From positions 32,478,501 to 32,542,500 of the forward strand of contig CM060895.1 of assembly GCA_030762935.1 (NCBI GenBank): a stretch of 64,000 bases of DNA. The letters are read 5' to 3'. Each line of letters opens with the position of its first letter. The stretch's first letter is position 1. Shown here piece by piece: positions 46,385-56,842 of this stretch. The position numbers were made by a program, and so were the translations under genes. The DNA is from Hymenopus coronatus (Eukaryota; Arthropoda; Insecta; Mantodea; Hymenopodidae). The notes under the pieces were generated by a model, which worked only from the letters and a program-made list of their open reading frames with translations, was not told where the DNA came from and made no database searches.

Positions 46385-46611
46385 ATGTTATCTTTAACTG
46401 ATGTGGTTCTCAGCGTCCCATTCAATACTGGGTGTGAAAGACCGCTTAATTTTGCTCAGAGGCCTCTCTATCAGGCTTGAGGTTCTTTTACGTGTCTTAA
46501 ATCTACGTCACGGGATCAACGGCTTTACTTCTCTTCCGAAGGAAGCCATTGCTAAGGATCTTTACACCCGAAAAAATATACCGTCCTCCGCCAGGATTGA
46601 ACCCACGACCA
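46385..46611 (-). repeat. SINE3 copy, minus, truncated
   Basis: Shares GTGGTTCTCAGCG, GTGAAAGACCGCTTAATTTT, GAGGCCTCTCTATCAGG, CTTCCGAAGGAAGCCATTGC and the head CCTCCGCCAGGATTGAACC. It ends where a SINE4 begins. Confidence 0.8.
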
Positions 46612-46945
46612 TACTTTCATACATACATAGCTCCATGGCATTACAGCTCACGGGGAATCTTGGCCTACCACCCGGCCGCTGCGTCCCCCATCTCGGTCCA
46701 CTACAGACGTCATGGATGGGGTGCAGTATTGGAAGGTGAGACGTGGTCAGCGCCTCGAGCCCCTTCCGGCCGGTTAATGCGGTCCTGATGACCTGGAGCC
46801 GCTACTTATCCATCAAGTAGCTCCTCAACTGGCCCCCCAGGGACCTTACGAGGCTGAGTGCACCCCGGTCCAGGTCTCCCAACGGGGGAAAATCCCCACG
46901 CCGGTACTGGGGATCGAACACAGTTTTACCACCGCGCTAAGGAGA
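46612..46945 (-). repeat. SINE4 copy, minus
   Basis: Matches 43750-44106 almost throughout (ACAGCTCACGGGGAATCTTG, CGCCTCGAGCCCC, GTTAATGCGGTCC, CAAGTAGCTCCTCAA). The tRNA-like head at the right end is partly decayed (GGGGATCGAACACAG). Its tail side has (CATA)3. Confidence 0.8.
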
Positions 46946-47044
46946 TGACACATTTCAATTTTCACCCGCATTGTTTAATATTCATTTAGACGATCTTATT
47001 TGTAATTAGCAAACTTTTTAACTATTAATTTTAAAATAAATATT

Positions 47045-47765
47045 ATTAATATGGACACTTCAGCTTTTGCAGACAACCAAGTAGTTATTGCATCTACTAA
47101 AACCAATTTGCAAACAGCAGTTTATAGCATAAGTACAGTGGCTAGCGAATATAATTTGAAAATTGCAGCTAAATCACAAAAATAAAATGTTTTATAGAAA
47201 AGATTCTATCAGAGCAAATACTATAATAGATAATGCACTTGTTGATCAAGTGATGATGGATCTCAATTATTTAAGGGTTTTCATTGGCCTGGATAAAACA
47301 AAATATATAAATAAAAATTAAATCTATTCCAATATATTTAGGAAACAATTAGAAGAACTTATCAAACAAAATTCGCAAAGAAACTTTATTGAAATTTTAT
47401 AGCAGTGTTAGCAGTGCCAGTACTATTATATGCCTCTAAGTAAAGATTTTTTGAGACGAAATGAAGTTGCGGAAATGAAGTTTGTGGCAGGTTACACTTT
47501 AATGGACAAACAAAAGAGTGTAGATATCCGAGGACAATTGGAAACATTCAAAGTAACCGATAAAATAGCAGACTATAGGGAAAGATGGTATAAACATGTC
47601 TGCAGAATGAAATATGATAGAATTCCCCAAAAAGCATTAAATTATAGACCAAGAGGACGACGGAGGCCTCCTAGAAAATGAATAGAGCAACTTTAGTTGG
47701 AGTCGGAACAGAATAATCATGGCCTAAAGCCTGATGATGATGGTGATGGTGATGGTGATGATGAT
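47045..47765 (+). pseudogene. LINE reverse transcriptase C-terminal half, decayed
   Basis: Broken frames read FADNQVVIASTKTNLQTAVY (the catalytic FADD box, with the second Asp now Asn) and ASEYNLKI near 47065-47165. LAVPVLLYASK follows near 47410-47445, then a long open stretch near 47480-47680 with FVAGYTLMDKQKS, KIADYRERWYKHVCRMKYDR and PRGRRRPPRK. These segments fit the common insect LINE pattern (LPVLLYGSE..., RR-x-AGYTLLD, IADYR-x-W, HV-x-RM, RPRGRR-x-GRP). Internal stops and frameshifts are many. It ends at a GATGGT tract (47735-47765). Confidence 0.75.
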
Positions 47766-47814
47766 ATATTTTATATTTTGTATTTTGAGCACGTTGTGCT
47801 GGAGACAATCCCAC

Positions 47815-47860
<46 letters not shown>

Positions 47861-47861
47861 C
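47815..47861. repeat. (TAA)n microsatellite
   Basis: About 15 units of TAA, directly followed by an HTE start. Confidence 0.9.
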
Positions 47862-49356
47862 GCATGTATTCCATCCATATGACTTTCACTACATCTCTGT
47901 AAGAAATTATTGTTAAAAAACTTATTCTTCTTTTACCTCATGACAATCGAGATAAACATTAATTAGCTCTTAATATTTGCTTTCTTGTAAGTAAAAGGAA
48001 AATATGGAAATACACTAGGCTAAAGCGAGAGTCAAATCCTTTAAAACCTGGTAGCTATGTGACTGAAATCCATTTCCTTGCATGGGTCGGAGCTGACGAA
48101 TCCAATGAAATTGTCTCAGAAAAGATTAACTCTTAGAAAAAAAGTATATAACATAAATTGTGAGCTTTAACAAGAGTATATTTTCTGTGGAGTAACTTCG
48201 TTTTATCCATCTCTTATGGATCAGTTGTGAAAACTTCATCCAGAATAAAAACATCTTGTGAGGCTTTTCGCAGAAAATTAAAGATATACATTTTATTTGA
48301 GGTGTAAATATATTTAATATACGGTATTTTAATCAAAATCCTTAGAGGCATTTGTGAGAAAATCAAAATATTAGAACAACTTTCCATACAAAACATAGTT
48401 TAGGCAGAGGGCAGTTTATTGAAAATCTTCGGTCGCATCCTTGGAAGATGCTGAACTTAATTTGGTATTTAACAGATTATTCTGTTTTACTATGCTTTAC
48501 ACACAAACATAAACACACATGCTTTGTTTTCTCTACACATACCTTGTGTATAGGTCTAGAGGAAGAATCGTATTCCACCCAAAAGTTTTATACCGAGATT
48601 TTCACCAGAAACATATGTTTTGAGGTCCCCTGAGTAAAAAAAAACATTTTAGAAAAAAAAATCTCTGTGTGTCTTTGAACAGCATAGCTCAAAAACTAAA
48701 ATAACCGTTAAATACCAAAGTTGGCATTAAGTTTCGTATCCTCCAAGGATGCGACACAAAGATTTTCAAGAAAATATCCCTACCACAAATTACCGTTTAT
48801 ATGGAAACATTTTTGAAAATGTTGTGTTTCTCAGAAATGGTTCAAAGGATTTTGATCCAAATACCGTTTATTAAAGCTATTTATATCGCATATAAAATGT
48901 GTATCTTGAAGACCTCTTCATTCTGGTAAACCGTAAAAGATGCACAGAAACGCATTACACAAAAATTTAGTTCTCCTTAAAGTACACAATTTATCTCATA
49001 TATATTTTTGCTGCAGAGTTGACTGTTTCTGAGATATTCCTTGTTATTGGGTTCTATTTTAAAGTGGGCATCTTCTCAAACGCAGTTACCTTTCGTTTCA
49101 TCTCTCTTTTGCTTTTATGGAAATGCAAAGCGAACCCAGCGTCAATTGTTCACTTATCGATCGGCTTTTAAAACATTTTTCCATTGCTTTAGTCGGTATA
49201 TTCCCTTACTTCGCTTCTGCTTATATGGAACAAAGTAGTAAGACCAAGTGTATTAATGTTTCTCACGTTTAGCATGATGTGAAACCTTGGTATGGAATTT
49301 TTGGGTGAAATATAATACCTTCTCTAGCTAGTATGGATAGTGCTGTTTCACAAAGT
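47862..49356 (-). mobile_element. HTE copy, minus, split by a nested plus copy (decayed)
   Basis: The left part runs from GCATGTATTCCATCC to ACACACATGCTTT (about 48524). The right part is about 49280-49356 (CCTTGGTATGGAATTTTTGG, hairpin remnant, CACAAAGT). The break is again at the T-rich position just past the CA tract, as in the composites at 1239 and 29083. Confidence 0.65.
48526..49279 (+). mobile_element. HTE copy, plus, nested
   Basis: Begins TTTTCTCTACACATACC and follows the family order to GTTTAGCATGATG. The final CACATCAGA end is missing. Confidence 0.7.
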
Positions 49357-49361
49357 GAAAA

Positions 49362-50284
49362 TCTTATGTTTTACACTCACATGACTTTCTCTAGCTGTTC
49401 TACAAACTTCTTACATAAGAATATTCTTCTCTCTGCACCTTGCTAATCGAGGTACTCATTAGCACAATGTTCTTATTACTTACTTCCGTATAAGTAGGAA
49501 AAAAATATAGGAAAAAAATAAGGGAATACACTAGGCTAACCCGATAGTCAAATATTTTAAACGCTGTCGTTATGCGATTGTCTTAACAAATCGCTTCTTC
49601 TCTTGACCAGGAGTAGAACAAAAGAAAACAGACACTCCCGTCTGAGAAAAGTGTAAGTACTTCACAACCGAAACTAATAACAAGGAATACCTCGAAAACA
49701 GTAAGCTCCACGAAAAGAAATGTAATTGACATAACTTGTGTATTTTAACAAGACCTACATTTTTTGTATAGTAAGTTTTTGTCTATCTCTTACGGTTACT
49801 GGTTATGCCAAATTAAGCAAATTTCATCCAGATTAAACAGGTATTTAGAAGCTATTCCCAGAAAATTCAAGATATACATTTTATTTGTCAGGTAAATAAC
49901 TTTAATATACGACATTTTAATCAAAACCGTTAGAGCCATTTTTAAGAAAATAAAAATGTTCGAAAAAAGTTCCATGTAAAGGGTAGTTTGGAGCGGGGGG
50001 ATTTATCTCAAAATCTTCGTGTCGCATCCCTGGAAGATAGTAAACTTAAATACCAAGTTTGGTATTTTACCGACTTTTTTGAGTTATCGTGTTCACAGAC
50101 ACACGGACACACGGCCACACACTCACACACACACACACACGCATACGGACGTTTTTCAGAAAATACTTTTTTGGATACAGGGGACCCTAAAACATATATT
50201 TCTGGTGAAATCTCGGTATCGAATTTTATGGTGGAGTGCAATACCTTCTCTATACTCTATATACATAGTGCGTGTAGAGAAATT
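49362..50284 (-). mobile_element. HTE copy, minus
   Basis: From TCTTATGTTTTACACTC to GTGTAGAGAAATT followed by A5. It starts directly after the A run ending the previous composite. The CACACGG/CACAC tract is at about 50096-50148. Confidence 0.85.
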
Positions 50285-50434
50285 AAAAATAATTACAGGC
50301 TCACGCAATATCACATATTATTCGTTGTTTTTATCTCTGGCATTGACCTTGAAGTAATAAACAAGTTCGGTCAAGCAAATAATTACAACTGGTAAATCTG
50401 TAGTTAAACTTGCGCAAATGTAAAGGCGCTAAAA

Positions 50435-51306
50435 TTACCCGTATGTACAATGTACATAGGGATAGAGAAGTATTGTATTCCACCAAAAATTCGGTACCGA
50501 GATTTCACCGGAAATACATGTTTTAGGACCCCCTGTATCCAAAAAAAAGCATTTTCAGAAAAAGGTCCGTGTGTGTGTGTGTCCGTGTGTCCGTGTGCCT
50601 GTGAACACGATAACTCAAAAAGGAAAAGTAGCTAAAATACCAAACTTGGTATTTAAGTTTAGTATCTTCCAGGGATTCGTCCCCCCGCCCAAACTACCTT
50701 TTACATAGAACTTTTTTCGAAAATTTTGATTTTCTTAAAAATGGCTCTAATGATTTTGATTAAAATATCATATATTGAAGATATTTACCTAACAAATAAA
50801 ATATATATGTTGAATTTTCTGGGAATAGCTTCTGAAGACCTGTTTATTGTGGATGAATTTGGCTTAATTTGGCATAACTAGTAAACCGTAAGAGATAGAC
50901 AAAAACTTACTATACAAAAAATGTAGGTATTGTTAAAATACACAAGTTATGTCATTTACATTTTTCTCGTGGAGCTTACCGTTTTCGAGGTATTCATTGT
51001 TATTGGTTTCAGTTGTGAAGTACTTATACTTTTCTCAAACGGGAGTGTCCGTTTTTCTTTTGTTCTACTCCTGGCCAGGAAATGAATCGATTTGTGATGA
51101 CAATCGCATAACGACAGCTTTTAAAACATTTGACTACTGGTTTAGCCTAGTGTATTCCCTTATTTTCTTCCTACTTATACGGAACTAAATAATAAGAACA
51201 TTGTGCTAATAATTACCACGATTAGCGAGGTGCAGAAAGAAGAAGAATCTTATGTATGAAGTTTGTAGAACAGCTAGAGAAAATCATGTGAGTGCAACAC
51301 ATCAGA
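50435..51306 (+). mobile_element. HTE copy, plus (TATGTACAATGTACATA subfamily)
   Basis: From ACCCGTATGTACAATG to GCAACACATCAGA followed by T5. The C-rich block is shortened to CCCCCCGCCC. Confidence 0.85.
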
Positions 51307-51980
51307 TTTTTCTGTGTTAGTTTTGGCGTTATTGAAGTTATGTTATAAAAAGAAACATTCGTTAACCTCAACAACTGTCAGAAAACTATCAGCAGTTATG
51401 CTACCATTGTTGATAGGTAGCATTGCATTTCCTCCTTTTGTACGAAATGGATATATTTGTAAACCTACGAAGTTGCGAAACTTTACAACGTATTGAGAGA
51501 ATCGTTACGAAAACTGTGTTGTAGGAATGTAAACAAAACTGTAGACCCTGGCAAGTTGATATAATATTGGAAACTTCTACAAATAAGCGAAGAAAAGCTT
51601 CAAAACGAACCTAACTTTAACAGTTCTGCTACAATGAGAACCAATATAGGTCAAGCTATTGTTAAAACTTCAGTTACTCAGTGACAGAATCGCGACATAT
51701 CACACAAAGATGCCAAGTAAAATGTTTTCCTAAGAAATCGCTTTGGGTGAATTTGAAAGCGCATGGGACTTGGAAGAAGCATACCAGCGAGTAAAATAAG
51801 AAAGAACGAAGCTGAAAAAGGAAAGAAGAAAAACGAGAAAACTGCTTAAAGCAACGCCTAAAAAGGAGGTTAGTTTATAATGAAGAAATACATTGGAAGT
51901 ACTATACTGATAATAGACAATATCATAGAATGCACTATATGAGTGCTAGCATTCGTAATATTTATTATATACTGCACCGA
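51307..51980. other. Apparently unique DNA
   Basis: No gene recognised. It includes an A/G-rich stretch near 51780-51870. Confidence 0.4.
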
Positions 51981-52230
51981 GTGAGTTCATCCCCGTAAAG
52001 GTTGCAATTGGGAGGTCCCGGGTTCGGTTCACGTCGACTTTGGAGTTTTCGTGCTTTTTCTCTGGTTGGTAGGTGAATGGTGAGTGATTTCTCATCTATT
52101 ATTTTCTTTCGGTCAATTCCCTTTAGTTTCGTCTCCTTCTCATGTTTGAGATGTGCTTATAAGTTTCGTGACGTGTGGCAGTGCCAGACAGATGGCGCCA
52201 ACGCTTTCTACAATGAAATATTGTTCCTCA
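51981..52230 (+). repeat. Possible SINE-like piece
   Basis: GGTCCCGGGTTCGGTTC at about 52014-52031 resembles a tRNA B-box region, followed by a moderately GC-rich body. No second copy is visible in this window. Confidence 0.3.
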
Positions 52231-52339
52231 TGGATACTTGTGGGCTGCTTGTTTGAACGGGTCGTTCGAATGATTTTTCTATATGGTAACCCTCATTAGT
52301 GTTTAAATGCAGGTTGCTTACCAGACGTGGTCCCAATCA

Positions 52340-52435
52340 GACAATATAGTTAAGTGGGGATAAGAGTGTCTACCTCACATTCAAGAGGTTCCGAGTTGGA
52401 ATCGTGGTTAGGGTGAGTTACACAATGCGATGGTC
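52340..52435 (+). repeat. SINE2 head fragment
   Basis: GTGTCTACCTCACATTCAAG ... GAGTTGGAATCGTGG ... TAGGGTGAGTTA matches the tRNA-like head of the SINE2 at 52503-52748. Confidence 0.55.
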
Positions 52436-52502
52436 ACGCCCTATTTCTCGTTATCTCTAGTAAAATATACCAAAAGTATTGTTAATGGAACCAATGTTTT
52501 TT

Positions 52503-52748
52503 TTTTTTTTTAAAGTTTTAGCGTCCTTTAACCTCTTTTGTCATATCGGATAAAGAATGAAATTTGTGAGATGATGCTCAAATGACATCGGGGTCTATGG
52601 AGATCAGTTACTTGACATTTGTCTTCTCAGGATAAGGAAAAACCCCGATAAAAAACCTTATCCGGGTAACTCACCCTATGCGAGATTCGAACTCACGACC
52701 TGTTGAATGTGAGGCAGACCCGCTACCACCACACAACCGAGGCGGGCT
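52503..52748 (-). repeat. SINE2 copy with 11-bp target duplication
   Basis: Flanked by ACCAATGTTTT at 52492-52502 and 52749-52759. On minus it starts GTAGCCCGCCTCGG, has A-box-like TGGTGGTAGCGGG and B-box-like GAGTTCGAATCTC, and a body with GGGTGAGTTACCCGG. It ends in a poly-A of about 11. Polymerase III type promoter elements are therefore present. Confidence 0.88.
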
Positions 52749-52759
52749 ACCAATGTTTT

Positions 52760-53619
52760 GTTTTGTTCATAAAAGTTTGAATTTTGGGCAAAAATTCTTT
52801 TTTTTTTTTTTAAGGGGTTTTGTTTTATTTTACTCAAATTATCTGTTATTAATTATGTTTTAATATTATTCATATTGACCCCTGCTAGTTGAGTTCTTCT
52901 GTCGAGTAAGTATCTCTTAACAACCGTGAACGGTAAAAAGAACTATTTCATAGATAACACATTAGTAACTTTTAGTTTGAGTATTTTATTTAAACTGTTA
53001 CCAAGAATATTAACATTTTATACACAATTTATATTTCTCTGAAATCCTAGCTAAGTCTGCATTATACGTGTTTACTTACAAATGGAACTTAGAAGTCGCG
53101 TATAACATTTACTACGCAAATAATATGTAGGACCGAAGTACTGTGAGAACAAGTGACTGCATTTCTATCTAAAGACGAACTGACTTGTACAGTAAAAGAG
53201 GACGAGCTGAATGAGAACTTACCTCTCTGTACGATATATATCGAACATCCTTGTTCTGTCTGAGCATTAAAACTGTGCTCTAATTGGCTTGTTTTTCCCG
53301 CTCCCAGTATCGTCTCTTTTCTTATTATTTCACTGAGGCTGTTATATGTAAGTAATTTTCCAGTAACTTTCATTATCTCACCATTTCTTCTAATACCTGC
53401 GTTGTCTTTTTAACCCAAGGACATTCTTTTACACATTTCACCCCAGCTCCTTGGCTATTCTTCACAAGAACCCATCGAAAATTTGCTCTTTTGTGATCAA
53501 TGTTTTCTCTCTTATAATTAAGCTTATGCTAACATCCTCTAATAATATAATCCAATTTTATATAATATATATTTATTTATATAATCTTGCTTATTAATTA
53601 TTGACCTCTTCTTTAGTGC
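52760..53619. other. Apparently unique DNA
   Basis: Contains a T run at about 52799-52812 and the candidate exon described separately (53223-53373, minus). No repeat recognised. Confidence 0.4.
53223..53373 (-). CDS. Weak candidate first exon (unknown protein)
   Basis: On minus an ATG at 53371-53373 opens a 50-codon frame (MKVTGKLLTYNSLSEIIRKE ... CSIYIVQR). It reaches a strong splice-donor string AGAG|GTAAGT at 53222/53221. The frame runs on past the donor for 44 more codons of Ser-rich sequence, so the ORF alone does not prove an exon. There is no similarity I recognise and no promoter evidence. It is listed only because it lies in repeat-free sequence. Confidence 0.15.
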
Positions 53620-53745
53620 TGCCTCACCAGATAAGGTTTATCCTTTATGCTGAGTTGGCGAATGTCACTTTGCTTTGAGCCCTATGGACCCTAGGTTCAT
53701 TTCATCATTAACACATTTAATTAATTTATGTACGATATCACCTAC
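53620..53745 (+). repeat. SINE2 3' fragment
   Basis: AGATAAGGTTTATCC ... CCCTATGGACCCTAGGTTC ... ATTTCATCATTAAC resembles the 3' body of the SINE2 at 54235-54480. Confidence 0.45.
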
Positions 53746-53779
53746 CAGGTTAAAGAACGCTAATTTTCCCTCCATCCAA

Positions 53780-53965
53780 AAAAGAAAGAGCTTACTAGAT
53801 GTCTGACAGTGGCAGATAGAAACATCCTAGGCATTACACTGTGGAACAGTTTCAAACATAAGACTTCGTCGTACAGCAGGCCACAAGAATTAAATGGAAG
53901 TGGGCAGGTCACGTCGCGATGCTTCTCCAACACAGATGGGCGCAGAAAATAATGGGTTTTTGTTG
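53780..53965 (+). pseudogene. LINE reverse transcriptase C-terminal fragment
   Basis: Two frames read VADRNILGITLWNSFKHK and then VVQQATRIKWKWAGHVAMLL with HRWAQKIM. This matches the widespread arthropod LINE segment ME-R-x-ILGI-x-L-x-D-x-x-RN ... RIA-x-x-KWKWAGH(V/I)AR, with one frameshift between. It is too short and broken for function. Confidence 0.7.
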
Positions 53966-54234
53966 TTTGTTTGTTAATGACGTTTTCAGTTACTACGGTC
54001 ATATCAGCACCGTCGGTTTGTTGCAAAAGTCAACGTGCAGGAAATCGTTTAAATAGCAGTTAATTTACTAACGAGGGGCTATCGATTTTAAACACAGTTA
54101 AAAATCATCGGTCAAGGTTGGGTTTGAACCTGTGACTTTGGGTTCAGAAGAATACCTAAATTGAAGGAAAAAACCTGCGTAAACGAAGAATTGGATGCGC
54201 AAAAAACTAGTAGGCCCACAATTGTCCAGCTCTA

Positions 54235-54480
54235 CAAAGTATAGCATTGCCACCGCTACAGTCTGATGGTAACATATCTACGTACTTGGTAGTTTCAGAG
54301 TTCGAACCCCGGTTAGGGTGAGTTATCCGGTAAGGTTTTTTTCCTGGGTTTTCCCCTTATCCAGAGAACATGAATGTCAGGTAACTTTACTATCTATGGA
54401 TCCCGGGTTCATTTCAGCATCATTTCATATATTAAATACATTTGTAGCTTGATATAGCACTACAAGTCCTATATATGTAT
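54235..54480 (+). repeat. SINE2 copy, plus
   Basis: B-box-like GAGTTCGAACCCCGG, then TTAGGGTGAGTTATCCGGTAAGG, AATGTCAGGTAAC, CTATGGATCCCGGGTTCATTT and CAGCATCATTTC. Poly-A is absent and the A-box region is decayed. Confidence 0.75.
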
Positions 54481-54739
54481 AGGTACGAATGAGATACTGA
54501 AGAACGCCGCTTTTAATTGGCTTGTAATGAATTAGTATGCTGGCCTTTGAGAGCTTTCAGTGTGGTGGCCATTGAGCATCTCTGCTAGATAAAATTTTAC
54601 GTTTTATTTTAGTTTGATACTGTAAATTTTGAGGCCATACACATCTTTATTAGTTTATATGGAGCTCAGCTCTCGCTGCTGATGAAGGTACTTCAATGTT
54701 ACCTGGTGTGTCGTAAGTCATTCGAGAACCTGGTGCTGA

Positions 54740-54960
54740 CTGAAGTAGTAAGTTTTAGGACTCATACGATGTTGCAACCCGGCGCCTAATCTCTTCCTAT
54801 CCGTATGGGAATAGAGTTATGGTGAAGGAGCAGGCGATACACCTGAGTTTCATACTCTGCACCCTTGGTAGTCATAATAGCCAGTTTTCTGCGGCCATGT
54901 CCCAGATCTCATAAGCATAAAGCATGAGAGGAATACTCAGGGCTCGAAAAATGTGTCTTT
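54740..54960 (-). pseudogene. Possible LINE reverse transcriptase fragment
   Basis: The complement reads MLYAYEIWDMAAENWLL with later EEIRRRVAT. This loosely follows the LINE pattern L-x-YG-x-E-x-W ... RNEEIRRRT. Stops are present and the similarity is weak. Confidence 0.35.
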
Positions 54961-55044
54961 TAGCCAGGCAAATCCAAAGTTAACTCTTGTGAGGTACTGA
55001 CGTCATAACCCGACTCCAGTCAAGAAGGGTAAATGTGGTGAGCT

Positions 55045-55555
55045 ACATATACTTTCAAACATACGCACACGGCTTTGTGTATATGAACAGCATAAATCAA
55101 AAACTAAAAGTCCGTTAAATTTCCAACTTAGTTAAGTTTAACATCTTTCAAGAGTGTGACACGAATAATTTTGAGAAAATCCCCCACGCCTTTAGCATAG
55201 AAATATTTTTTGGAACATGTTGATTGCCTAAAAAATAGCTCTAAAAATTTTGATTAAAATGCCACATGTTTAAGGTAATTTATTCACAAATAATATGTAT
55301 ATCTTTAATGTTCTGGGGAATGGCCTATGAAGTCCCGTTCCGGATGTCTTTTTTATAACTAGTAAAGCTTAAGAAATAGACAAAAACCTAATAAAAACAG
55401 TACTCAGTGTCTACTCTCAGAAAATTCAAAATACAAATTTTATTTACCATGTGATATCGTTAATCTACGGTATTTTGATCAAAATCCGTGAGAGCCATTT
55501 GTGGGAAAATTAACATTTTCGAAAATAGTTCCTTATAAAGTGTAGTTTGGGATGC
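55045..55555. mobile_element. HTE fragments, plus then minus (fold-back)
   Basis: A plus fragment (about 55045-55400: CACGGCTTTGTG, AAAATCCCCCACGCC, ACTAGTAAAGC) is joined to a minus fragment (about 55400-55555: CTCAGAAAATTCAAAATAC, GAGAGCCATTTGTG). Both are old and lack termini. Confidence 0.6.
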
Positions 55556-55774
55556 AAAGTAGCATTAGTAGTATTTCCTGTATCTCTTAAATGGAGCAAA
55601 GGACATCGTTACGATGTTTCCATGCTAGCATTTGATTTTCTAGTTCGCGAGGTCTCCACTATGCGTCATGGTGACGAGGGATCAGCTCGTTGCCCACAGA
55701 TGGCACCGTAGGACAAAATCATGACATGTGGACCAAAATTGGAGAAAATTTTGCCCAGGAACCTTCTTCTTTCT

Positions 55775-55950
55775 TCTTTTACGTGTAAATAAACATTACA
55801 CGGGACCATCTGCTTTACTTCGCATCCGAAGAACTCATACTAAGCATTTTTGGGTCCGAGAAAAATCTATCACCCTCTTCCAGGTTTGAACCTGCAAACT
55901 TGGGTTTTAGAGGATAGTATAGTAGTCCCTATACCACGGAGGCGTCTTGG
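55775..55950 (-). repeat. SINE3 copy, minus, decayed
   Basis: CTTTTACGTGTAAATAAACA, ACACGGGACCATCTGC, TTTACTTCGCATCCGAAG and a head remnant (TTTGAACCTGCAAACTTGGG ... CTATACCACGGAGGCG) match the family. Confidence 0.65.
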
Positions 55951-55959
55951 AGTGGGGTG

Positions 55960-56444
55960 GGGGTTGCATATATCAAGTTTGGTATTTAACGAACTTTTCG
56001 TTTTAGGGTTCTGCTTCACAGACTTACACACACACGGACCTTTCTTTGTCTTTCTTCCTTTTTTGATTCATGAGTCCTCAAGACATATATTTCCGGTAAA
56101 TCTCGGTATCAAATGAAAAATAAATGGCGTGTTATTTATGGACGCTCTTTAACTACTGTGGTTCTCAGCGTTCCATTCTATATTGGGCGTGAAAAACCGC
56201 TTAATTTTGCTCAGAAGCCTCTCTATCAGGCTTGAGGTTCTTTTACGTGCCGTAAATCTACGACACGGGACCAACGGCTTTACTTCCCTTCCGAAGGAAG
56301 CCATGCTAAGGATTTTGAATCCGCGACCTTGGGTATATGAAGTTAGCATTACACACGGAGGGCGACTATCTCGGTATCAAATTTTTGGATAGAATATAGT
56401 ACCTTTTTCTATCTTCTATATTGTACATACACGCTGGAGAAAGT
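55960..56444 (-). mobile_element. HTE hairpin-side fragment, minus, interrupted by SINE3
   Basis: AAGTTTGGTATTTAACG ... ACACACACGGACC ... TTTCCGGTAAATCTCGG runs to 56114 and resumes at 56368, to the hairpin end CTGGAGAAAGT. Confidence 0.7.
56115..56367 (-). repeat. SINE3 copy with perfect 15-bp target duplication
   Basis: ATCTCGGTATCAAAT flanks it at 56100-56114 and 56368-56382. The head on minus (GTCGCCCTCCGTGTGTAATG ... CGCGGATTCAAAATCC) and the body match other SINE3 copies. The left end GAAAAATAAATGG suggests an A-rich 3' tail on minus. Confidence 0.9.
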
Positions 56445-56842
56445 AATCATATTTTGACCAGAAGTAGAAATATCTACTTGAACGAAAACCACTATCTTGG
56501 AAATAGGATGGCAATAAACAATGCCGTGTTACACTTTCCGGTGCACTTGGTTTGTCGAAAGTATTTGAGAAGCGATGTGCTCGGCTTGTCTTAAGAGTGT
56601 GTTCAAGAACCTTGCTAGTGATAAAGGAAGCAGCGGTGGCACGGAAGAAAGCGTTCAACTATCGATTTCCGCTTGAAATTAAAATGCGGGCAGGCAGGCA
56701 CGACCTTCACGGTGCAACTACCACCAGAACACCTCCACTTATTTAGGGTCGGAGATTTCGAAAGAACAAATATGTTCTAGACTCCTGTAGCAACAAACGT
56801 TGAGAAATACCAAATTAATTTTACGAAACACTCTTACAAAAA
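56445..56842. other. Unassigned DNA
   Basis: No gene recognised. A GC-richer stretch lies at about 56520-56740 with short frames only. Confidence 0.4.

Noticed and set aside
45015..46425. Five very long open frames (440-452 codons) on both strands
   Set aside because: They are translations of the ACAT repeat (MYVC/IHTY periodicity). A 4-bp repeat without a stop is open in every frame, so this is not coding evidence.
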